From Tetradesmus obliquus (Eukaryota; Chlorophyta; Chlorophyceae; Sphaeropleales; Scenedesmaceae): a DNA stretch of 64,000 nucleotides. Location of the stretch: contig CP126202.1 of the NCBI GenBank assembly GCA_030272155.1, positions 620,001-684,000 on the forward strand. The letters are read 5' to 3'. This document shows, one piece after another, positions 1 to 11,700 of the stretch. The notes below the pieces were generated by a model. The model was not told the DNA's origin. It ran no database searches and saw only the letters and a program-made list of their open reading frames with translations. Positions within the stretch are counted from its first letter, which is position 1, and the number at the start of each line of letters is the position of its first letter. Both the position numbers and the translations under genes were made by a program.

Positions 1-485
1 AAAGAACTGTGCAATTGTTTGGACATCAAACTCTACCCACGCTTGAACATACTGATAATGGCCGACATCAGACGCCCAGAAGACAACTTGGAGGTCCACT
101 CATGTTGTCAGAACTGTTGTGGCACTCACAGCTTGCAGGTCTGCTCATATGCCTCACAACCACAAGACCCTGTGCATCACCACACCTGTCACACTCCTGA
201 AGTGAGTACAACTTGTAATCGCAACCAGACAGATCACCAACATGCACCTGAATGCAGGACAAGAGCACCAGCACTCGCCTGACAGTCACCTTTGCGCAGA
301 GGCAAACCAAGGACATAACATGTCCAGTAATAACGCACGCATTCTGTCCAGTGCAGCACCTGCTGTGTCGCTTTCTTGGCACTGAACTGTTGCTGCGCAT
401 GAAAGCTCAGCACGCTACTGTAACAGCCGCTGCGGCTGGTAGCTGCTGTAACTTTGCCCGCAGATTGTCACAGGCGCAAGCCCTA
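1..485. other. 3' flank of the subtilase gene
   Basis: This lies downstream of the stop codon of the minus-strand protease. I see no convincing coding exon here. Open frames are short and lack family motifs, so it is most likely 3' UTR and intergenic DNA. Confidence 0.5.
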
Positions 486-2105
486 CTAGCCGCTCCTAGT
501 ACTGCAGCCACTAATGTTCCTGTTGCTCGGGCAGCTCGAACTGCTGCCTCTGCACACTGCATCTGCCACACACGGCCCAGTAGATGCCCTGCACACATAT
601 CCCACAGGCATAAAGTCGTAGCAGCAGCTCACCCTGTTGCCGCTGCTGTTGCGCACAGCCAGAGTATACTTGCCATTTGGGCAGCTCCTACTGCCAGCAG
701 CTGGTAGGGTCCCTGTTAGGGCTGAAACACAGAGTGGCAGGCCGGTGCTTGGGCAGGTTACACCAGCAGCAGCAGGATGAGGGCTGGGGCTGGGATTAGG
801 GCTTGGGCTTGGGCTGGGGCTGGGTTTAGGGCTTGGGCTTGGGCTTGGGGTGGGGTTTGGCTGCATTGCAGGAGTGGGTGAAGCGCCGGGCGGTCCAAAG
901 GGAGCAGGAGGGCCAGCAGGCCCTGCAAGTGCCGCTACTGCTGCCTTCACGCAGTCTAGCGCAGCAGCTGCGTTCAGGATGCCACCTGATATGCGCTTCA
1001 TGCCTGATGTGTCGCCGACTGCCGGCTTGACTGGCTGCGCCAGGCTGGTGGCTTTTATGCAGCGGATGACCTGTGCTGCTGTGGCGCTGGGCACAACATT
1101 GCGGAGGAGCAGGGCCACTGCTGCAACATACGGCGTGGCCTGGGGACAGGAGAGGCAGCAAAGCAGACAGGGCGACACACAGTCAGCGTGATAAAGTATG
1201 CACCCAAAGTGGCATGATGATCCAGAAGTGCGTAGAAAGTCTTAGCACCGCTAAAATTACAATACGGCTGTAGTGTGTACGTGCTACAGCTGTGTCTGCT
1301 GCCACCCAATTATCAGCATTGGTGCACAACTCATTTGCTGACACTGTAGTTGGCTATATATGAGGCTGCAGCCATCATCCCAAAAGATTGCCCTCATGTG
1401 ACAAGCAGGTGCCCCATCTGCATGTAGCACACCGCAGCAGCCAAGACCCATGCAGCTGTATTGCTTCTCTAGGATCTGTACATTCAATTTTTGAATCTGT
1501 AGAAGGCCCCTCACCATAGAAGTGCCTGACCAAGTGGCAGAGGCCCAGTAGTTTGAAATGGTGCTGTCAGCATAGTGGCTGGGAATGTCTGAAAAAATGC
1601 CCACACCTGCACACACATACACACAACCACAACAGCAGAAGAGGAGTGTTCAGCAGTAATTAAAGCCTTGCCTTGTGATTGGTAAGCTACTGCTGCTACC
1701 CAGACTAAGCAGCTCATACCAGCCAAAGCTATTCCGTGCCTGACTGTTTGGGCGTGAGCGACGTACTGTGTGTACAGCAGCAGTGCGGCAGCCACGCACT
1801 CTGATCCACCGCGAGTTACAAGTTGCATGTGCTATTGCATCAGACGCAGTCAAGCCTGCTTTTCAGCCTATGCTCTTCCGACGCACTGCTCACCTGGTGC
1901 CGCCACACCCACTGCCGATCCCCAGTTTGAAAACGTGGCCAGGCGGTCCGAGTTATCCACAGCCGCCACTGTAAGCACGCAGTCGGGGTACAGCGCTGCA
2001 AACTTGGCAGGGTACTGGCCGTCATATTGGTAGCCTGATGCGTCAGTGCCGGCGGCTGAGATGTTGAGACCCTCGTTGCCGGCAGCCACAACAACCATGC
2101 CTGAT

Positions 2106-2180
<75 letters not shown>

Positions 2181-4241
2181 GCAAAGGTGAGCTTGCCGAG
2201 ACACACAGTTCAAGAAAAGTTCGTGGAGGACTTGATTGTGTGGCAGAGCAAGTGCTGTCGAGAACATGCACCAGTAATTTGTCGCCAGCCAGCACCTAGC
2301 AACACTGGCCACGCATGTTGCATTCATCTCGCTCAGACTACGCCATGCAGTGCCTGCCTGCCTGCCTGCTCAACATGCGCTCACCTCCATCGTCGCAGAT
2401 TGCCTGCTTAATAGTGTCCCGCTCCGCCGCCATCTCAGCCAGCTGCTGGCAGGCCCCAACACCCAAACCATATTCCTAACCATATTCCTAACAACCATAA
2501 GCAGAGCAAAACACGCTCACCTCCATTGACACAGATGGTTTGCTTGATGGTGTCCCGCTCCGCAGCCATCTCCGCCATTGTGCCGGCAGGCCCCAGGATC
2601 CAAACATCTTCTCAACAACCATTGAACGTAGCAAAACACGCTCACCTCCATTGTCACAGATGGTTTGCTTGATTGTGTCCCGCTCTGCCGCCATCTCTGC
2701 CATCGTCCCGGGCCCGCCCAGGGACATGTTGATCACCCAGTGCGCGTCCACGGAGCGTGTGTGGTTGTAGCAGGCCAGCAGGTCTTGCGTGGAGGCAGCA
2801 ACCTGCAAGTTGCAGCACGGTGGGCGATGCGCAGCCGAATGAGACTCATGTGCAGTCCGCCAATCAGTCAACATTACGCCTGCTGCATCCGGCACGCAGG
2901 ACGGTGTTGAGTGCTGGTTTTGCTCTAACACTAACGCAACAATCACACCACCCACCTGCACCATGCTGCTAGAGAAATAGGACCTGGGCGAGAAGGTGTT
3001 GCCCATGACCAAGCCAGAGGAGGTGGGCCCCAGCGCTCAGCAGAGCATCAAGAGCAGCCAAATGCAGTACAACAAACAGCACCCACCTGCACCATGCTGC
3101 TAGAGAAGTAGGACCCGGGGGAGAAGGCGTTGCACATGACCAGGCCAGAGGAGGTGGGGCCCAGCACCCCAGCAATGCCGCGGCTGTCGCCATTGCCCCA
3201 GCCGCCAGCCATGATGCCTGGCAGCAGCAGCAGCAGCAGCAGCAGCTTGGTGAGCAATGTAGGAGGGACCGCACATGACAAACACAGCACTACCGTGCGT
3301 ACCGCTTGCTGGCAGCATTACTGCATGCACGTACGACGGCGTCATTGAGTCTGCACATGTAACACCTGGCTGCCTGTTATTTTGGCAATGTAACATGTTA
3401 TTCTCACCTGCCACGTGCGTGCCGTGGCCCGTGACGCTGGCGCTAACGAGGTTCAGGTTTGATGCGCCCTGCGCCGGGCTGTTGCCCGCCCTGTTGAAAG
3501 TGGCTGACCTCGATTTGTCGATCTGCAGCTGGCTGTTCATTCCAAGCATATCCAGGTGGTTGTAATCCACTCCCGTATCAATGATTGTGCCGCGCTTGGT
3601 GAAGCCGCCGGAAAAGGGGATTAGGCCAGGCTGCTGCCAGATGCTCTGCATTGCGATGCGGTTCATGCCCCAGAGGTAGGGGCAGCTGCCACTCGGGCAC
3701 TCTACAGGGACGCTGGTAACGCCAGTGAATGCAGTTGGCAGGCTTGCTCCCCGGCTGCGGTTAGTGGTCGGGGTGTGTGTTGGTGCGATGAGGGGGGTGC
3801 GGGCAATGCGGGGGCGGTCGAGCTGCGCGTCTTGGAAGCTGCCGGATGACAATAGGCCAGCAAAGGCATCGCCGCCTGCATATGCGTGACAGTGCAGCAG
3901 CACGGATTTCCAGTAAGGGACTAGATGTAAGAACAGGAGACAGCAAACTGAGATGATGAGCTACTCCCACAGCCACGGTGGCGTATAAACAGATATGAAC
4001 AAGTGCAGGGCGGACTGTGTCTCACCTGAAGCTACTGAAGCAACTCCTACTGCGCCTGAGCCGCCAACTTGCTGCTGCTTCTCCAGGGCATACCAGCAGC
4101 GTGTGGGTAGTGGCTGAGGAGAAATTAGCCCCTGTGCTGCTGCCTGCTGCATTGCTGCTGCGAGTGCGTCATCTGCTACTGCGCCGGTGCTCTCATCGCA
4201 GATGCTGCTGCTGAGCTTCACTAGCACTGTTGAACTCAACC
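486..4241 (-). CDS. Subtilisin-like serine protease (peptidase S8), 5' end unresolved
   Basis: Secreted-type endopeptidase of the subtilase family. Exons on the minus strand: 4026-4241, 3408-3872, 3087-3217, 2646-2802, 1894-2100, 1515-1606, 486-1139. All junctions are GT-AG and all phases agree. The catalytic triad is complete: Asp in DTGVDYNH (about 3570), His in GHGTHVAG (end of exon 3408-3872), and Ser in GTSMATP, split across the 1515/1139 junction. The oxyanion-hole Asn is in VVAAGNEG (about 2075). After the protease domain come a Pro/Ser-rich linker (about 785-870) and a Cys-rich C-terminal module ending at 486. About 640 residues are modelled. The exon at 4026-4241 may be prodomain. 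A start codon and signal peptide must lie upstream, in 4270-5100, and I could not place them. Algal sporangin/hatching enzymes are subtilases, but that role here would be guesswork. The introns carry duplicated splice donors (see findings). Confidence 0.88.
2102..2178. repeat. (CAG)n tract abutting a 3' splice site
   Basis: On the sense (minus) strand this is a long CTG run ending almost directly at the acceptor of subtilase exon 1894-2100. It sits where a polypyrimidine tract would normally be. In plus-strand frames it looks like polyalanine or polyglutamine, but it is intronic. Confidence 0.8.
2385..2646 (-). repeat. Tandem copies of a subtilase exon end with its 5' splice site
   Basis: The 3' end of exon 2646-2802 (coding AEMAAERDTIKQTICDNGG) and its donor GGAG|GTGAGCG recur downstream in the intron, with donor equivalents at 2521 and 2385. 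The spacings are 125 and 136 bp. The copies read AEMAAERDTIKQTICVNGG and AEMAAERDTIKQAICDDGG, so they remain open and each could join in frame to the exon at 2100. Confidence 0.85.
2956..3087 (-). repeat. Partial copy of a subtilase exon end with donor
   Basis: The end of exon 3087-3217 (SPGSYFSSSMVQ then GTGGG) is repeated 131 bp downstream, with its donor equivalent at 2956 (SPRSYFSSSMVQ). It belongs to the same junction-duplication class as the other arrays in this window. Confidence 0.8.
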
Positions 4242-4269
4242 CTGCAGCAGCAGCAGCAGCAGCACGCAT

Positions 4270-5385
4270 GAGATTTCAAGGCTTGTGAGCTTCATTGGTG
4301 TGAGCTTCAATGGTCTGAGAATCATGATCTGAGCTTTGCATCATAGCTGTCGGGGGCATGCTGCGTAAGGCCGGGGCTGTGCATGTGCAACAAGCGCAAG
4401 CCACCACTGCTTGGCACAGCTGAGCAGCATGCCGAAAACGTGCAAGCATTGCACTCAGGCTCAGCCAACATCACTCACCAGCTGCTAAGGTTGACGTATA
4501 TATCAAGCAGCAGAGACATGCTACTGCGAGTAGTCGATGCTTCATTATTGCTGGGGACAGCTGCCAGTGGCAGGCCAGCTGCCCGACTGCTGGCCAGGTG
4601 GAAGCCCCGATGATGGTGTTGGCGCAGGTCCGGGCTCTTACTTAGTGTGAGCTGCACGGATAAAGTCTATTTCGTTGCTTGCTGGGGGCTGCGACAGGGG
4701 AACGGAGCTGCTGCAGCTTGAAGCCCTACTCGGCCAGTTTCGCGCCCTTTTGAGGTTACCAATAGCAGGAAATAATGGCAACCGAACCTAAGAACACGAA
4801 CTATTAATAAGGACGCAAAGCTTGAGCATCGGCACAGAAGACTCTCTGAAATTGCCGCTGTCTTGTTGGCCTTACTCAAGTGCACTTGCATGCACCTGTT
4901 CACCGCCTTCAACGCATCAAGCAGGATTTTACTTGCCCATAAACATACGGTGCGGCACTGGGGCTGCACACCCTAAACCCATTCCGCTATGGGTGAGCAG
5001 CTTCGCCGGACCGGAGACCGGGAACCGGCCCAGATTTGCTGTCAGGAAACTTTTCGGCACAAGGTTACAATTAGCCAACAAAACAAAAAACAATAGAAAA
5101 TACATTTTTCAAAATCACAATAGCAAGATAAGGAACTCGGGCCCACGGAGCCTGCATGCATGCCACCATGATGGCTCGTCTACGCATGCCTGGGATTCCT
5201 CTGAACACTTCATGCAACGAGGATGAAAATAGCAAACTCCGAACTTGCTGACAAGCCACTTCCAAACTCATACCTGATGGCTCCCACCACCCATCACTCA
5301 CAGCCTCAGCACATCTGTGGAACCCATGAATTCAGCAGCACTGGCCAATTGGCATTGCAATGCTGCTGGCAGTCCTGCAAACAAC
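4270..5385. other. Spacer holding the unresolved subtilase 5' end and promoter
   Basis: This lies between the first recognised subtilase exon and the stop of the next minus-strand gene. A possible donor is present near 4487 on the minus strand. An AT-rich patch at about 5080-5135 stands out from the surroundings and is a reasonable place for the protease promoter. No first exon with a signal peptide could be identified. Confidence 0.4.
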
Positions 5386-8300
5386 TTAGTCCGCAGCTGG
5401 CCACGGCTCTGCTAGCTCCGCCACGCTCTGTCCTGCAAGCAGGCCAGGCAACTTCCGCTGCAGCAGCTGCCGCAGCGCTGACAGGTCAACTTCCAGGCCA
5501 GCCTGCGCATGCACCAGCAGGCACTCCCGCCCGCTGCACTCCTGCGTAGTCCATCCCGCATAACGCGCATGCGCTGCCTCCTTGTACCTGCGGCCAGCAT
5601 GAATTGCAGTGCGACATATGAGCATGAGCTGGAGCCACAGTGTCTGCCAGGCGATGATCCATGCACGCACAACACACCTTCCATGTGGGAAGCCTTACCT
5701 GAAGATTCCAAAGGATGCTTGAACAGACATCAACATCAACAGCAACAGCATGCTCGTGCACATGTCACACAGCCTGTCACTGTTCCAACCCTGCCCTGGC
5801 CCGCACCAAAGCCCACCTGCACAAGCGTGCATCCAGCGGCTGCCACTCCCAGTGATGCAGCTGCCCCTTGCTTGCCGTCATGTTGCACCAACACCTTGAT
5901 ACAGCTGCTCAAACCCCCATAGCTATCACATGCCGACCCACCTGCACCACCTGTCGTCCAGTGGCCGCCACGCCCAGTGGTGCAGCTGCCCCGTGCTTGC
6001 CGTCATATTCCGATACAGGCTGCTCACGTCCCGCCACTGCCACTTGTAGGGCAGCAGCTCGAGCACAGCTGCCTTCATTAGCCCCCCATCCGCTGCACGC
6101 CAACAGCCACATACACACAGGCACACTTCCTGCAAGCATCAAAACCTTCCCGCAAGCATCAACACCTTCCTGCAAGCATCCGCATTCCCAGCAAGCACCA
6201 AGCCCACCTGCACCACTTGGCGTCCAGCGGCCGCCACGCCCAGTGGTGCAGCTGCCCCGTGCTTGCCGTCATATTCCGATACAGGCTGCTCACGTCCCGC
6301 CACTGCCACTTGTAGGGCAGCAGCTCCAGCACAGCCGCCCCAGGCGGCAGCAGCACAGCGGAGGCCAGCAGGGGCCCGTGGCGCGCAATGAGCAGGCCTG
6401 TGCTCGACATTGTCGCCATATGTGACAGGAAGGGGGCGCCCATGGTCAGCGACACCGTGCGCACCTGCAGCAAAGGAGGGTTGGGGAGGGCAGTTCAGCA
6501 GAAGAAGGGTTTAGTGTTCAGTTTCCTGCACATGCATGTATGCTCGTGATGTGACACCAGCAGCACAGCCGCCCCAGGCGGCAGCAGCACAGCGGAGGCC
6601 AGCAGGGGCCCGTGGCGTGCAATGAGCAGGCCTGTGCTCGACGTTGTCGCCATATGTGACAGGAAAGGGGCCCCCATGGTGAGCGACACCGTGCGCACCT
6701 GCAGCAGAGAGGGGGTGTGGGGAGGGCAATTCAGCAAAAGAAGGGTTTAGTCTTCAGTTTCCTGCACGTGCATGTATGGTCGTGATGTGACACCAGCAGC
6801 AGCAGCAGCTCAAGCACAGCAGCATTGTTTGGCAGCAGCGCAGCAGCGGCCAGCAGGCCTGTGCCTGCCACGGTGGCCATGTGTGACAGGAAGGGGGCGC
6901 CCATGGTCAGCGACACCGTGCGCTCCTGCAGCAGAGAGGGGTTGGGGAGGGCAGTTCAGCAAAAGAAGGGTTTAGTGTTCAGTTTCCTGCACGTGCATGT
7001 ATGGTCGTGATGTGACACCAGCAGCACAGCCGCCCCAGGCGGCAGCAGCACAGCGGAGGCCAGCAGGGGCCCGTGGCGTGCAATGAGCAGGCCTGTGCTC
7101 GACATTGTCGCCATATGTGACAGGAAAGGGGCCCCCATGGTGAGGGACACCGTGCGCACCTGCAGCAAAGGAGGGTTGGGGAGGGCAGTTCAGCAAAAGA
7201 AGGGTTTAGTGTTCAGTTTCCTGCACGTGCATGTATGGTCGTGATGTGACACCAGCAGCACAGCCGCCTCAGGCGGCAGCAGCACAGCGGAGGCCAGCAG
7301 GGGCCCGTGGCGTGCAATGAGCAGGCCTGTGCTCGACATTGTCGCCATATGTGACAGGAAAGGGGCTCCCAAGGTCAGCGACACCGTGCGCACCTGCAGC
7401 AGAGAAGGGGTGTGGGGAGGGCAATTCAGCAAAAGAAGGGTTCAGTCTTCAGTTTCCTGCACGTGCATGTGTGGTCGTGATGTGACACCAGCAGCAGCAG
7501 CAGCTCAAGCACAGCAGCATTGTTTGGCAGCAGCGCAGCAGCGGCCAGCAGGCCTGTGCCTGCCACGGTGGCCATGTGTGACAGGAAGGGGGCGCCCATG
7601 GTGAGCGACACCGTGCACACCTGCAGCAGAGAGGGGTTGGGGAGGGCAGTTCAGCAAAAGAAGGGTTTAGTGTTCAGTTTCCTGCACGTGCATGTATGGT
7701 CGTGGTGTGACACCAGCAGCACAGCCGCCCCAGGCGGCAGCAGCACAGCGGAGGCCAGCAGGGGCCCGTGGCGTGCGATGAGCAGGCCTGTGCTCGACAT
7801 TGTCGCCATATGTGACAGGAAGGGGGCGCCCATGGTCAGCGACACCGTGCGCACCTGCAGCAAAGGGGTCGAATGGTGGCGATTTGAGGCAGAACATGGC
7901 TTTAGGGCTTGCTTTTCTACCCATGCATGCACAGTCGTGATGAGATATCATGGCAGCAGCACAGCGGAGGCCAGCAGGGGCCCGTGGCGTGCGATGAGCA
8001 GGCCTGTGCCTGCCATGGTGGCCATGTGTGACAGGAAGGGAGCGCCCATGGTCAGCGACACCGTGCGCACCTGCAGTGCGCACCTGCAGCAAAGGGTTCA
8101 ATGGTGACATTTGGGCAGAACATGGCTTTAGGGCTTGCTTTTCTACCCATGCATGAACAGTCGTGATGTGATACTATGATGGCAGCAAACAGCGGAGGCC
8201 AGCAGGGGCCCGTGGCGTACAATGAGCAGGGCGGTGCCTGCCATGGTGGCCATGTGTGACAGGAATGGGGCCCCCATGGTCAGCGACACGGTGCGCACCT

Positions 8301-9079
8301 GCACCAAGGAGGAGTGGCATTGGAGAGACGTATTAGTTGATGGCAGTCAGGGCAGGCGACAGGTGCAGGGCTCTACGTCCTGCAGTCATACAGATGAACT
8401 CGACACCTTTGGCAAGTAGCTGCAATCAGTTGCTGTCATGTCCAGCCCCGTTCACGGGCTCAAACCCCAACATTCTCAACATGATGAAGTGCGTGCGAAA
8501 CCGCCGAACCCCACCTTGAACCCATAAGGTTCCGCCAGGTCCCTCAGCATGTCTACCAGCTCATAGTGGTTCACCACTGGTGGATAGTCTTCAGGGTACA
8601 GCAGCACAGTCACCATGCGAGGCAGCGTGCTGCTGCTGCTGCTGCCGGCGCCCTCAGCACCTTGCTGCTGCTGCTGCTGCTGGAAGGGTGGCCCCCACAG
8701 GTGCCTGGCATGTGCAGCGGCTCGGAACTGTGCTGCTAGCTCAGGCCGGTTGAAGCCCACACGGTGCTCAGTGTTCCACAACCCTGCATCCTGCTGCTGC
8801 TGCTGCTGCTGCTGCTGTCTCGGCTCCTCTTCCGCACCACCCCCTGATCTGCTGCTGCTGCTACTGCTGCTGGCAACATCACCAGCTTGGCTGCTAACCA
8901 ATGCTGCTGCTGGGGGTTGCGGCAGCTGCCTATCAGGCATGGCAAGGAGTGGGTATCTATCTTGCGCTACAACCACATTCTCAAACAGCATCCAGCCATG
9001 TGCACACCACCCACTGACATCATCAGCACCTAGCAGTTGCGGCAGCGGCCTATCCCAGGGCACAGCACCCGCCGGCAGC

Positions 9080-9114
<35 letters not shown>

Positions 9115-9507
9115 TTTGTGCTTGGCTGGTGCTGGTGCTGGTGCTGCTGCTGGTGCCGGCCAGGGTGGCAGGGCAGGGGCTAGTGCCAGTGCTAGCATCT
9201 CCTTGGGCCAGTTGTACAGCAGCTGGGGGCGAACGTTGCCCAGCAGCAGCCTGCACATCTCCACAATAAAAACAGCGGCATGCAGCGGCAGCAGCAGCAG
9301 CATCAGTGCATCTCATTGGGCCAGTTGTACAGCAGCTGGGGGCGAACGTTGCCCAGCAGCAGCCTGCGTGTTCAAGATGAAGCGCGCAGCAGCAGCAGCA
9401 GGATGCTGAGCAACAAAGCATTTCGTGGGGCCAGATGTACAGCAGCTGGGGGCGAACGTTGCCCAGCAGCAGCCTGCGTGCAGCACCACCAGGGGCAACA
9501 TGCAACA

Positions 9508-9549
<42 letters not shown>

Positions 9550-10561
9550 CAAGCATTGCTAAAAACACTGACGCGCCTGTCTATGTGCTTGTGGCCGCCT
9601 TGCAGGTGCTGAGCCCAGCTGCTGCTGCTGAGTGCGCTGTGCAGCGGCAGCAGCAGCTCAGCCCAGTGCCCCAGGTTGTCAGGGAAGGCGGGGAAAGGGA
9701 AGTCGACGTATAGCGTTACACCGGGCACGTAGCACACCTGCCAGAACAAGATACACACCATTGGTTTCAGAGCACAGCGGAAGCAGCTGAGGTGGAGAGC
9801 AGTGGGCCTGCTGCGTGCGGTCCAAGGTTGCTCATGCACCCACCACGGCTGCTGGCGCATCAGCATGCCATACCACAACCTGCAGTTGTGCCGCCATCGC
9901 AGCTTTTGCTGCTGCCGGTGCTTCGTTGTGTTTGCTGCCCTGAGTGTTTGCTGGCTCTGCTGCTGTGCCCTTGCACTGCTGCCATCTTAGCTGCTGAGGC
10001 AGACACACACATGCCGTCACACAGCCTGCAGCCATGGTAACTCAGCTGCTGAGGCAAACACGCACATGCTGTTTGCTGATGCTATGCTTGCTGCAGCAGC
10101 CTGGAGTAGACCTGCTGCTGCTGCTGCTGCCGCCGCTGCTGCTGCTGCTGCTGCTGCTGCTGCATATCCAGCCACACCTTGAGGTTCTCCTGAAAGGCTT
10201 TGCTGTCTGTTGTAGGCAGCTTGACCAGCATGGTGTTTGAAGCCACTCCCTCATCAATGCTGCTTGCGTTGCTGCTGCCATCCACCACTGCATACCACTT
10301 CTTGTTGTGATGGTAGAGGTTTCTGTACACTTTAAGCATGTTTCCGCCCCAAGACATGCTTGTCGGTGTTGCAGCACCTGCATATGATGCTGCACGGCCT
10401 GTCCTGCAACAGCTGGGAGGCAGGACGCTTGCAGCTGCTGCGGTTGAGTTGGTTGCTGCTGCTGCTTGTGAGCTGCCTGCTGCTGCGCTGCTGGTTGTTG
10501 TACAGCACAATACCAGCAGCAGTTGCAGCAGCTGCCCTGGCAGCTGTCGTTGAAGCGACAT
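5386..10561 (-). CDS. GT61/DUF563-like glycosyltransferase
   Basis: Probable type II membrane or secretory-pathway glycosyltransferase. Exons: 10112-10561, 9577-9737, 8515-9250, 6208-6464, 5386-5587. They sum to 1806 nt (601 aa) with consistent phase. The start at 10561 is followed by a hydrophobic segment (about residues 10-20) suiting a signal anchor. Family-like blocks in order are YRNLYHHNKKWYAVVD (exon 1), FPAFPDNLGHWAELLLPLHS (exon 2), an R/N block LPRMVTVLLYPEDYPPVVNH (exon 3), and ARHGPLLASAVLLPPGAAV (about residues 476-494, exon 4). The last resembles the HGAxLxNxxFxPPGA motif of DUF563. ECSGRECLLVHAQAGLEVDL follows in exon 5. Poly-Gln, Ala/Pro and Ser inserts interrupt exon 3. The intron after exon 2 appears to use a GC donor (ACAG|GCGCGT), the only choice I found that keeps the frame. 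Acceptor and substrate are unknown. Confidence 0.75.
5817..6208 (-). repeat. Copies of a GT61 exon end with its donor
   Basis: The end of exon 6208-6464 (GQLHHWAWRPLDAKWCR then GTGGG) is copied downstream with donor equivalents at 5942 (266 bp away, longer copy including LPYKWQWRDVSSLYRNMTAS) and 5817 (125 bp further, shorter and diverged). Confidence 0.85.
6464..8298 (-). repeat. Nine tandem copies of one exon start with its 3' splice site
   Basis: The acceptor and first roughly 130 nt of GT61 exon 6208-6464 (VRTVSLTMGAPFLSHMATMS...) occur nine times. Exon-start equivalents are at 6464, 6698, 6925, 7159, 7393, 7620, 7854, 8070 and 8298, spaced 216-234 bp. Only the 6464 copy continues into the full exon. 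Two variants exist. Type A reads LLIARHGPLLASAVLLPPGA. Type B (6925 and 7620) reads [18 protein letters not shown]. The order A-B-A/A-B-A gives a higher-order period of about 695 bp. Confidence 0.9.
9250..9473 (-). repeat. Three copies of an exon start (LLLGNVRPQLLY)
   Basis: The acceptor and first roughly 50 nt of GT61 exon 8515-9250 occur three times, with exon-start equivalents at 9473, 9363 and 9250 (110 and 113 bp apart). Only the 9250 copy leads into the long open exon. Confidence 0.85.
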
Positions 10562-10947
10562 GCTATGTCTTTACTGTGCCATTCCTTGGTGAGGGCAGTA
10601 CTGCTGTGTAAAGCCCAGAGTAAGCGTGCTGCACGCAGTGATGCCGCGTTTCCACGGATCAAACCATATGCAAAGCTTTAGGGAGAATCGGATGCGCTGC
10701 ACGAATCAGAAGGACATGCAGAGCACGCGACGATGTTCAAACTTTGTGAAAAGTTCGTGACTGGCAAGACCCTAGCAACCCCTGACAGCTTTCGATCGGC
10801 GTGCTTTATGCTTGCTAAGCGGCCATAACATAAGGTTTCAAACTTTTCACGCATCAAGTGACACTTTCATGTCAGCGGCACACTGCAAGCACCACAGCAG
10901 TAGCATCTGTACAGCAGCAGAGCCAAGTGCCAAGGCACACGACAAGC
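10562..10947. promoter_or_regulatory. Divergent intergenic region
   Basis: This short spacer separates the minus-strand GT61 gene (start 10561) and the plus-strand Gln/Ala-rich gene (start 10948), so it must hold both promoters. It contains a widely spaced inverted repeat of GTGAAAAGTT (about 10750) and AACTTTTCAC (about 10841). No TATA box is obvious. Confidence 0.5.
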
Positions 10948-11464
10948 ATGTGGCTGGAGATAGATAAGAAGGCCGAGGCTTTTATGCAAGCAGCAGAAAG
11001 TAGAATAAGAAGCTCTGAGACAGCAAAGGCCGAGCAGGAGCCTCCCTGGGATGGTGAGGCACTGCTGCTGTGCATGTGTGTGCTTCAGGACTTCTGTATG
11101 CTACAGCCCCCTGCTGCTGCAGCTGCTGCAGGAATTGTTGCACAAGGTGACTTGTATTGCATGTCAGGCTGCTGCCCTGTTGCTGCTGAGTACAACGTGG
11201 CAGCTGATACAGCACACGCCCTCTCATCACAGTGCATGCTGCGAAAGTACTTGAGCACTTGTCCTGCAAGCGCTTGTGTAGAGCTCAGGGTTTGAGTGCC
11301 TGGGCTGGATGTATGCAATATAATTGGTTTTAGTGCTGCTGAATTTGTGAAGTATGCTGCAACCTGGCTGCACCACCTCACCTTTTCCTGCAGGGTTTTG
11401 TGGGCTGGTGCGTGTGTGTGATGACCCAGAACTCAAAGAGAGGGGCGTCATCAGGCCAGTTGTG

Positions 11465-11503
<39 letters not shown>

Positions 11504-11663
11504 ATGGCGGCAGAGGCGGCAGCAGCAGCTGAGGCAGCAGCGCTAGAGGCTGAAGCAGCGGCAGCAGCTGCTGTCGCAGCTGTTGCAGCATTGTCGCGTA
11601 TTGCAACACTGGCTGGCGAGCCCACTACGCATAGCAGCAGTGCTGAAGAGTGCAGCAGTGCCA

Positions 11664-11700
<37 letters not shown>

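Noticed and set aside
780..860. Telomere-like GGGTTTAGGG/GGGCTTGGG repeats
   Set aside because: The minus strand reads as an in-frame Pro/Ser linker of the protease, so the resemblance to TTTAGGG comes from codon repetition.
2046..2411. Plus-strand polyalanine ORF over the CAG tract
   Set aside because: The region is an intron of the minus-strand protease. The frame is only a readable triplet repeat.
5868..8110. Several plus- and minus-strand ORFs repeated with similar proteins, looking like a tandem gene family
   Set aside because: They are frames through intronic copies of one GT61 exon start or end. None has a start, full domain or independent promoter.
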